This document shows, piece by piece, positions 32,301-33,529 of a DNA stretch of 33,529 nt. A program made the translations under genes and the position numbers. Numbering within the stretch: the stretch's first letter is position 1; every line of letters begins with the position of its first letter. The stretch is from Apostichopus californicus. Lineage: Eukaryota; Echinodermata; Holothuroidea; Aspidochirotida; Stichopodidae. Where the stretch lies: positions 4,145-37,673 of the forward strand of contig JAIPMN010005223.1 in assembly GCA_020650975.1 (NCBI GenBank), written 5' to 3'. The notes below the pieces were generated by a model, which had not been told where the DNA came from, made no database searches, and saw only the letters and a program-made list of their open reading frames with translations.

Positions 32301-33529
32301 AATGGAGAAGTAATAAAACTGCGGTGCGGACCTGTAAGTACAGTTGATTACAAATAAGCTTCACTGAAATTACTCTTCAATTCAGGCTTCAGTACTCCAG
32401 TAAATTAAAAGTATGAATTAAAAGTATGAAAGCAATTAAAAGTATGAAAGTATGAAACTGGGTGTCCTGGGTGGTTAGAATATTGTAGTCAAAACTGTGA
32501 CCAGAATATAATCTTGTCAAAGATAGAAACAGACAGTGATTTAAGTGTAAAGTACTGTATGCTGTAGCTCAATTCAGTTGGGATTAATGGTTTAGTATAT
32601 TTCAATTACTAGTGCTAAATTACACTTAGCAACAGTTACTGTGTTCTGTCAGTTTCAGAGTTGTCAGAACCATGTCAGATAGAATGTTTACAGTACTCTG
32701 TAACACTGTAAATGCAACCTTTCCTATTTAAAGCATAAGAAGCCAAGAGGGACACAGATTTTGGCTAAACAACTGACTAAAACACTACTAAGCAACTCCA
32801 TTTTAACTTTTTTAACAGGAAGTGGAGTACAAAAGAGGTGTTATTTCCAAAACCACAGAGTCACAACATGTTGCTTCCAACATCACATTCTTCTAAACCA
32901 GTGATGTAACAATGGATAATACCTATTAAGTCATTTAGTGGCAGTCAAGTTTAGGCATGGAGTGCAACCAAAGCAAACTTCATTTGGACCTTTTTATCAA
33001 TGTTGTCAAAAGCTTTTTGGAAAATGTAGTATGCCAGAGTTCAGGTTTGCAGGCAAGTAACTACTTGTACAAGTTTGGCATTAGATCATGTACCTTTTCC
33101 AGGGACAACACAGTTTCAAAGTATAAACAGGACGGACAAAGTTTCTTTTTAAATTGATGTAACTAAAACAATTTCACCAACCCTCCCATTTGTGTATTGG
33201 TTGACACCTGGGGTTATACTTTCAGTGCGTTGTTACAAATGCCATTGAAGTAAAGTAACAGAATATTTTAGTAAAGTTTTGTCCTCTTGGTTTGGCCTGG
33301 CCAGGATTGGGAATCATTATTGTCACGTTCTCTGGTGGAATTCATCAGTATGCAGAGAGACAGGTTCAAGTCTTTAAGTTTGTCCTTGGAATTTATAAGC
33401 AATATACTAACGGTAAAGTGACATAAATGCTGATGACATTGGTCTGTTGTTCCTTAGTGCTGGAGTTGGCAGGACTGGAACATTCATCTCCATCTACTGT
33501 TTAATGGAAGTTATCAAGACGGAGAGAGA
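2085..33529 (+). CDS. Receptor-type tyrosine phosphatase with a Tie-like ectodomain (20 exons visible, both ends missing)
   Basis: The spliced gene encodes a type I membrane protein that should remove phosphate from tyrosine at the inner face of the plasma membrane. Approximate residue order over the visible part: Ig-like 1-87, five EGF-like modules 88-328, Ig 329-425, two FN3 domains 426-629, transmembrane segment about 637-661, juxtamembrane region 663-768, then the PTP domain with KNRF, WPD and HCSAGVGRTG motifs. The Ig, EGF and first FN3 sequences resemble vertebrate Tie2 in order and in local motifs (RLIVR followed by WGP; FCLIDPFGC; GEGPIGP). Tie proteins carry a kinase, so the phosphatase is the surprise. 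All exon phases agree: the first eight exons are phase 1-1, and TM and PTP exons use mixed phases. Tie2 has three EGF modules and three FN3 domains, against five and two here. Missing: signal peptide, probably a first Ig domain, the end of the first PTP domain, and any second PTP domain. Ligand and substrates are unknown. Confidence 0.92.
2815..3560. repeat. Degenerate, internally repetitive stretch
   Basis: Similar phrases recur: CAAGCTTGGTAGACAGGTGTCCC near 2891, CAAACTTTGTAGGAAAGTACCCC near 3152 and TAAGTTGGTACAAAGATTGTCCC near 3454, each followed by CAT or ATG. The left part (GTGTGCGTGTTTGTGACA near 2838) resembles the 5' part of the Helentron-like elements at 7228 and 12866. This may be a very old relative of that family. 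Assignment is weak. Confidence 0.3.
6011..6078. repeat. Cluster of three perfect short hairpins
   Basis: Three inverted repeats with 5-bp stems and 4-base loops follow one another: CTGACTTCGGTCAG at 6011-6024 (a TTCG tetraloop), CGAAGGCTTCTTCG at 6046-6059 and TCCTGCTTGCAGGA at 6065-6078. The block is more GC-rich than its surroundings. It could be the end of a mobile element, an RNA-derived repeat or an intronic structure. I do not recognise a known RNA. Confidence 0.5.
6371..6505 (+). CDS. Exon b: EGF-like module 1
   Basis: The acceptor is TTAACAG; the donor is GTTTGC, a weak site but the one that keeps phase 1-1 (135 nt). The module has eight cysteines and matches Tie2's first EGF-like module closely: GRWGPPRC, then NGGVCDDETGRCICAPGF, then GQNC. 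It folds as one disulfide-rich extracellular unit. Confidence 0.9.
6506..8056 (+). other. Intron 2 (about 1.55 kb)
   Basis: It contains a Helentron-like repeat element (about 7228-7981) that occupies roughly half the intron and ends about 75 bases before the next exon. The rest is ordinary AT-rich sequence. Open frames at 6364-6716 (minus) and 6917-7102 show no recognisable domain. Confidence 0.75.
7228..7981 (+). mobile_element. Non-autonomous Helentron/HINE-like element, copy 1
   Basis: A 12-bp inverted repeat marks both sides: GGTTTCGATGAT at 7228-7239 and ATCATCGAAACC at 7949-7960. The right copy is followed by a hairpin (AATGCA-TTTT-TGCATT, about 7962-7977) and then CTGG. Inside are about four tandem units of 140-160 bases, each starting near AAACACGATATCTCAAG (about 7301, 7444, 7606, 7750). 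Subterminal inverted repeats, an internal tandem array and a 3' terminal stem-loop are the hallmarks of HINE/DINE-1-type Helentrons. There is no coding capacity. Copy 2 at 12866 shares both ends but has a different number of units. Confidence 0.65.
8057..8212 (+). CDS. Exon c: EGF-like module 2
   Basis: The acceptor is TTTCAG and the donor GTAAGT; 156 nt, phase 1-1. Eight cysteines. The motif QGRLFCLIDPFGCRC corresponds to the FCLPDPYGCSC segment of the second EGF-like module in Tie2, which is one of the strongest signs of Tie relationship in the window. The spacing CGPDKFGYSC at its start also follows Tie. Confidence 0.9.
8213..9215 (+). other. Intron 3 (about 1.0 kb)
   Basis: Ordinary AT-rich intron. 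I see no repeat family or exon. A short inverted repeat, AGTACAGTATAGTGTACT near 8451, is the only structure noticed. Confidence 0.75.
9216..9350 (+). CDS. Exon d: EGF-like module 3
   Basis: The acceptor is GGTACAG and the donor GTAAGT; 135 nt, phase 1-1. Eight cysteines with the spacing of a laminin/Tie-type EGF module (CEQGKYGAGC, DCHCQ, SCNRFTGEC, then GC and NC). Like the third EGF module of Tie2 it has a C-x-C pair after the first two cysteines and an RF-x-G turn. Confidence 0.9.
9351..13987 (+). other. Intron 4 (about 4.6 kb)
   Basis: The largest non-coding stretch in the left half. From 9351 to about 12865 it is AT-rich with one G run (12436-12447) and no recognised exon. The right part is a Helentron-like element (12866-13890), which ends about 100 bases before the next exon. 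Confidence 0.75.
12866..13890 (+). mobile_element. Non-autonomous Helentron/HINE-like element, copy 2
   Basis: It shares with copy 1 the 5' segment (TTTCGATGATAATC, then ATTCATGATGG, then TTTGTGACGCCCAGCTT) and a nearly identical 3' end: ACGTCAGATTCATGAAGAAA, ATCATCGAAACC at 13856-13867, and the AATGCA-TTTT-TGCATT hairpin plus CTGG. The internal array is longer, about six decayed units of 115-185 bases, and a GT-rich microsatellite lies at about 12902-12935. Different unit number between fixed ends is expected for this class. There is no coding capacity. Confidence 0.65.
13988..14143 (+). CDS. Exon e: EGF-like module 4
   Basis: The acceptor is TCCATAG and the donor GTAATT; 156 nt, phase 1-1. 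Eight cysteines in the same pattern (CPAGYYGNQC, KCLCLDGAVC, LSGRCEG, SC, SC). This module goes beyond the three EGF modules of vertebrate Tie, so it probably reflects expansion of the array by duplication of a phase 1-1 exon. Confidence 0.9.
   Translation, partial: FLMFVQQVTMVTNVQINVCVLMALFVISFQEDVRVPVVLQVQCWFQMASPV
14144..15253 (+). other. Intron 5 (about 1.1 kb)
   Basis: Ordinary AT-rich intron with a short AAT microsatellite near 14690. I saw no exon or repeat family. Confidence 0.75.
15254..15394 (+). CDS. Exon f: EGF-like module 5, with an extra cysteine
   Basis: The acceptor is TTTCAG and the donor GTAATT; 141 nt, phase 1-1. The first six cysteines follow the other modules (CPSGFFGDSC, ECHC, DACDRVTGEC). 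The end reads CVGCCKNQW and then RC, which gives nine cysteines, an odd number. One may pair outside the module or be free. This is the last EGF module before the Ig domain. Confidence 0.88.
15395..15841 (+). other. Intron 6 (447 bases)
   Basis: It contains a 14-base C run (15504-15517). A decoy open frame follows an acceptor-like site at 15633, but its phase does not fit the flanking exons. The flanking exons join directly in phase 1. Confidence 0.75.
15842..16132 (+). CDS. Exon g: Ig domain resembling Tie Ig3
   Basis: The acceptor is CATTACAG and the donor GTAAGA; 291 nt, phase 1-1. It has both Ig cysteines: SVTCWVE (B strand) and DAQAGDTYYCVIS (F strand with the D-x-G-x-Y-x-C motif). It lies between the EGF array and the FN3 domains, the place of Ig3 in Tie. 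Several N-x-S/T sites (NVT, NKT, NTT) are possible glycosylation sites. Confidence 0.9.
17624..17790 (+). repeat. Left inverted terminal repeat of the DIRS element
   Basis: The outer 15 bases (TTTACTTCGTTCCTC) are specific to this end. From about 17639 the sequence GCTTACCTGTCTCCTCACAA and what follows (CCTTAGCACCTCATTCTA) equals the reverse complement of the right end. Similarity continues discontinuously through GTGTCTAGT and CGTTGCCCTT with an insertion of about 60 bases on this side. Confidence 0.85.
18112..18289 (+). repeat. Tandem duplication, two copies of an 89-base unit
   Basis: The unit starting ATGTTTGATCG at 18112 is repeated at 18201 with few changes. Both copies contain ACTTTCGTTACTTGGTCGCT and CACTTTTGTAGC and end near TAAGCCG. 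It lies in the left non-coding part of the DIRS element. Confidence 0.85.
18430..19098 (+). pseudogene. Possible remnant of the first DIRS ORF (gag-like region)
   Basis: The region between the left repeat and the recombinase is GC-rich with a purine-rich run (about 18720-18775, GA repeats) and several short overlapping frames with basic, low-complexity products. Position would fit the first ORF of a DIRS element, but I recognise no gag motif. A phrase beginning GAGATGGGCTCCGG occurs twice, at 18944 and 19071, about 55 bases long, a dispersed direct repeat with a 127-base offset. Confidence 0.3.
19099..19791 (+). pseudogene. Broken DIRS tyrosine recombinase
   Basis: The product would have cut and joined the circular element DNA at insertion. 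19099-19332 keeps the N-terminal core-binding part (STIKNYRSAIA, then a segment ending QMIRGM). The frame then changes near 19320, a TAA stands at 19383-19385, and coding resumes with gaps (SARRRSYLHALS, then LRFDIHGLR). At about 19565 sequence jumps to SRWLVE, so part of the catalytic domain is deleted. 19573-19791 keeps the C-terminal motifs: AHDIRG (the H-x-x-R pair) and AAAWKTPNTFVACYLWD with the nucleophilic tyrosine. The catalytic domain is incomplete and the gene is dead. Confidence 0.8.
19845..19940 (+). repeat. Internal complementary region of the DIRS element
   Basis: 19845 to about 19889 is the reverse complement of the left terminus (GGTGCTAAGGTTGTGAG through CGAGGAACGAAGTAAA). 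19890-19940 is the reverse complement of the right terminus (ACTTACTGGTTTATATATTT, then ACGAGTGACGAGCTTACC). The two halves meet here in the order of a closed circle. In DIRS replication this region is thought to template repair of the ends and circle formation. Confidence 0.87.
19945..20320. other. GC-rich, structured segment of the DIRS right side
   Basis: Short inverted repeats crowd here: CCCCCGAGGGGG near 19965; an 8-bp stem GTGGCGGG...CCCGCCAC with a 5-base loop at 20296-20316; and a CCTGAC...GTCAGG pair near 20223-20260. It lies between the internal complementary region and the right repeat and has no coding content. Confidence 0.6.
20325..20462 (-). repeat. Right inverted terminal repeat of the DIRS element
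   Basis: The reverse complement reads through AGCTTACCTGTCTCCTCACA and CCTTAGCACCTCATTCTA, as at the left end. Its outer 34 bases (ending AAACCAGTAAGTT on the plus strand) differ from the left end but match the second half of the internal complementary region. Confidence 0.85.
20760..21074 (+). CDS. Exon h: fibronectin type III domain 1
   Basis: The acceptor is TATTCAG and the donor GTGAGT; 315 nt, phase 1-1, one full FN3 domain. Landmarks are SITIKWTAW (B strand), VVGYIVYYGK (C strand), LEEDTIYAFSVSAV (E-F strands) and EGDMGEGPIGPPVSVKTF (G strand). The last segment parallels RRGEGGEGHPGPVRRF in Tie2 FN3-1. Confidence 0.92.
21075..21521 (+). other. Intron 8 (447 bases)
   Basis: AT-rich, no repeat or exon seen. 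Confidence 0.75.
21522..21589 (+). CDS. Exon i: fibronectin type III domain 2, first part
   Basis: The acceptor is TTTACAG and the donor GTATGC; 68 nt, phase 1 to 0. It encodes the A and B strands of an FN3 domain, ending LNQLNVTWQ, where the conserved tryptophan sits just before the intron. Confidence 0.85.
21590..22108 (+). other. Intron 9 with a long pyrimidine-rich tract
   Basis: Phase-0 intron splitting FN3-2. From about 21790 to 21985 the plus strand is nearly all C and T, with CCTT/CCCTT and CATCTC repeats. Open frames over this tract are low-complexity artefacts. Confidence 0.75.
22109..22337 (+). CDS. Exon j: fibronectin type III domain 2, second part
   Basis: The acceptor is TCAATAG and the donor GTGAGG; 229 nt, phase 0 to 1. 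Landmarks are GITGYTIYYKVDG (C strand), YTIIEGLEPGESYIFMVSL (E-F loop with the L-x-P-G-x-x-Y motif) and MAVTVP (G strand). No third FN3 exon was found before the membrane exon, and the phases join without one. Confidence 0.92.
22338..22912 (+). other. Intron 10 (575 bases)
   Basis: AT-rich, no exon or repeat recognised. Confidence 0.75.
22913..23012 (+). CDS. Exon k: transmembrane segment
   Basis: The acceptor is TAAAACAG and the donor GTAACT; 100 nt, phase 1 to 2. A short linker (KMPGPPP) leads into about 25 uninterrupted hydrophobic residues starting IIALFVIIPLAVLLI and ending GFILY. Directly after, at the join to the next exon, comes YRRK, a stop-transfer signal that puts the C-terminal side in the cytoplasm. 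Confidence 0.93.
23013..23458 (+). other. Intron 11 (446 bases)
   Basis: AT-rich, no exon or repeat recognised. Confidence 0.75.
23459..23532 (+). CDS. Exon l: juxtamembrane segment 1
   Basis: The acceptor is GTTTCTAG and the donor GTATTG; 74 nt, phase 2 to 1. It encodes a basic, proline-rich stretch (RRKTSKPPQPRVTP) followed by SYSNPVSTNDE, with a possible phosphotyrosine site in YSNP. Confidence 0.85.
23533..25271 (+). other. Intron 12 (about 1.7 kb)
   Basis: It holds a tRNA-derived sequence on the minus strand (24664-24741) with flanking sequence that may belong to the same SINE. Otherwise AT-rich, no exon seen. It ends in a tandem acceptor, ACAGCAG. Confidence 0.75.
24664..24741 (-). 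pseudogene. tRNA-derived sequence (SINE head or tRNA pseudogene)
   Basis: Read on the minus strand it starts GGGCTGAATAGCTCAGTTGG, a perfect RNA polymerase III A box. The anticodon arm CTGAG-TTAGTAA-CCCAG has a seven-base loop with AGT (threonine) in the anticodon place and one mismatch in the stem. The T arm and B box are eroded (CCTTGAATCTTG where GGTTCRANNCC is expected), and the acceptor stem pairs only partly with TCTAGCC. It is not a functional tRNA gene. A SINE of tRNA origin is the likeliest source. Confidence 0.6.
25272..25513 (+). CDS. Exon m: juxtamembrane segment 2 and start of the PTP region
   Basis: 242 nt, phase 1 to 0, donor GTATGG. It encodes an acidic, serine/proline-rich cytoplasmic linker with tyrosines in SNTYEVPD and DETYNNLP. 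It then runs into the helix before PTP domains (SDLEEYYRRNKQNLVQEFQ), which corresponds to the wedge and the EF-x-x-L segment of receptor PTPs. The acceptor is a NAGNAG pair; use of the second site would drop three bases. Confidence 0.9.
25514..27608 (+). other. Intron 13 (about 2.1 kb)
   Basis: A G run (25662-25675) near the left side and a C run (27476-27488) near the right. AT dinucleotide repeats near 26175 and 26245. No exon seen. Confidence 0.75.
27609..27696 (+). CDS. Exon n: PTP domain, KNRF motif
   Basis: The acceptor is TTTCTCAG and the donor GTAAGT; 88 nt, phase 0 to 1. It ends NRRKNRFRKMFT, the phosphotyrosine-recognition KNRY motif with phenylalanine in place of tyrosine. Confidence 0.92.
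27697..28637 (+). other. Intron 14 (941 bases)
   Basis: AT-rich, no exon or repeat recognised. Confidence 0.75.
28638..28714 (+). CDS. Exon o: PTP domain, YDHSRVVL and DYYNASYI
   Basis: The acceptor is ATTGCAG and the donor GTATGA; 77 nt, phase 1 to 0. With the first base from the previous exon it reads YDHSRVVL, then SDYYNASYIL. Classical PTPs have DYINAS here; the isoleucine is replaced by tyrosine. Confidence 0.93.
28715..28912 (+). other. Intron 15 (198 bases)
   Basis: The shortest intron in the gene. Nothing else in it. Confidence 0.8.
28913..28949 (+). CDS. Exon p: PTP domain, small exon
   Basis: Only 37 nt, phase 0 to 1. The acceptor is TTTTGCAG and the donor GTAATG. It encodes DQSGETSLIASQ, the strand leading into the usual IATQGP motif. 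Too short to be found as an open frame but required by phase on both sides. Confidence 0.88.
28950..29790 (+). other. Intron 16 (841 bases)
   Basis: AT-rich, no exon or repeat recognised. Minus-strand frames here show no domain. Confidence 0.75.
29791..29888 (+). CDS. Exon q: PTP domain, NDFWRLIWQ core
   Basis: The acceptor is ATTGACAG and the donor GTGAAT; 98 nt, phase 1 to 0. It encodes APNKASLNDFWRLIWQ, then the core strand STIVMLTNLTEDGK, both diagnostic of PTP domains. The motif before it reads SQAP where TQGP is usual. Confidence 0.95.
29889..30890 (+). other. Intron 17 (about 1.0 kb)
   Basis: No exon recognised. A 94-codon plus-strand frame at 30577-30861 has no domain and no suitable splice context. 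Confidence 0.75.
30891..31016 (+). CDS. Exon r: PTP domain, QYWP segment
   Basis: The acceptor is GGTACAG and the donor GTAAAA; 126 nt, phase 0-0. It encodes DRCTQYWPNHEG (the conserved KCxQYWP site), a SFGTIVVSW strand, and ADFDVKELHVVK before the next exon. Confidence 0.95.
31017..31695 (+). other. Intron 18 (679 bases), with a decayed repeat
   Basis: It contains a degraded third copy of the Helentron-like element (31182-31394). The rest is AT-rich without an exon. Confidence 0.75.
31182..31394 (+). mobile_element. Decayed Helentron/HINE-like element, copy 3
   Basis: The left end (GGGTTCGAT...ATAAC) resembles the 5' inverted repeat of copies 1 and 2. A single internal unit remains (CATATCTCCTGAAGGGAAGC near 31256, then AAGGTCAAAGTCATTTGAGG near 31315). 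The 3' hairpin is kept as AATGTA-TTTT-TACATT at 31375-31390, with both stem arms changed at the matching position relative to the other copies. Confidence 0.5.
31696..31844 (+). CDS. Exon s: PTP domain, WPD loop to catalytic cysteine
   Basis: The acceptor is CACACAG and the donor GTAAAC; 149 nt, phase 0 to 2. It encodes VYQLHYTSWPDRDVPND, the WPD loop with the general-acid aspartate, and ends PVLIHC plus two bases of the next serine codon. The catalytic cysteine codon is the TGC four bases before the exon end. Confidence 0.96.
31845..33457 (+). other. Intron 19 (about 1.6 kb)
   Basis: It splits the PTP signature directly after the catalytic cysteine, inside the serine codon. AT-rich; a short GTATGAA/AATTAAAA tandem near 32401-32455 and a 12-base palindrome ACTTGTACAAGT at 33063. 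No exon seen. Confidence 0.75.
33458..33529 (+). CDS. Exon t: PTP domain, AGVGRTG signature (cut by the window edge)
   Basis: The acceptor is TCCTTAG, phase 2. Joined to the previous exon it completes HCSAGVGRTGTFI, the full P-loop with catalytic cysteine and arginine, followed by the helix ISIYCLMEVIK. The exon runs off the window. The Q-loop and the C-terminal helices are outside. Confidence 0.96.

Overview
The window is animal nuclear DNA. It is AT-rich, with many short coding segments separated by GT...AG introns of a few hundred bases to several kilobases, and with transposon debris in the introns. One large plus-strand gene runs from about 2085 past the right edge. I joined 20 exons by splice site and reading phase (about 2.95 kb of coding sequence, roughly 980 codons). 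Every junction keeps the frame. Both ends of the gene are missing. The ectodomain resembles the Tie receptor family, and DIRS and Helentron-like elements are present. This suggests a marine invertebrate, perhaps an echinoderm or other ambulacrarian, but I cannot fix the species.

The protein is a single-pass receptor-type tyrosine phosphatase. Its order is: a Tie-Ig2-like domain with no first cysteine (2085-2345); five cysteine-rich EGF-like modules of one exon each (6371-6505, 8057-8212, 9216-9350, 13988-14143, 15254-15394); an Ig domain (15842-16132); two fibronectin III domains (20760-21074, and 21522-21589 with 22109-22337); a transmembrane exon (22913-23012); a tyrosine- and proline-rich juxtamembrane segment (23459-23532, 25272-25513); and a PTP catalytic domain (27609 to the right edge) with WPD loop and HCSAGVGRTG signature. 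Ig-EGF-Ig-FN3-TM is the layout of vertebrate Tie1/Tie2, and several stretches match Tie2 closely. Here the cytoplasmic enzyme is a phosphatase, not a kinase. This is the main finding.

Left edge: the first 59 bases, read on the minus strand, look like the start of a divergent gene (ATG, acidic/serine-rich N-terminus), next to a CpG-rich stretch with a CRE palindrome. No signal-peptide exon for the phosphatase could be identified between 60 and 2084.

Mobile DNA: intron 7 (16133-20759) holds an internally deleted DIRS-type tyrosine-recombinase retrotransposon (about 17624-20462) with inverted terminal repeats, an internal complementary region and a broken recombinase ORF. Introns 2 and 4 hold two copies of a non-autonomous Helentron/HINE-like element (about 7228-7981 and 12866-13890), and intron 18 holds a decayed third copy (about 31182-31394). 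A tRNA-derived sequence lies at about 24664-24741 on the minus strand. Runs of 11 to 14 G or C recur in the introns. Apart from the possible divergent gene, I found no other protein-coding gene; the remaining open frames look like chance.
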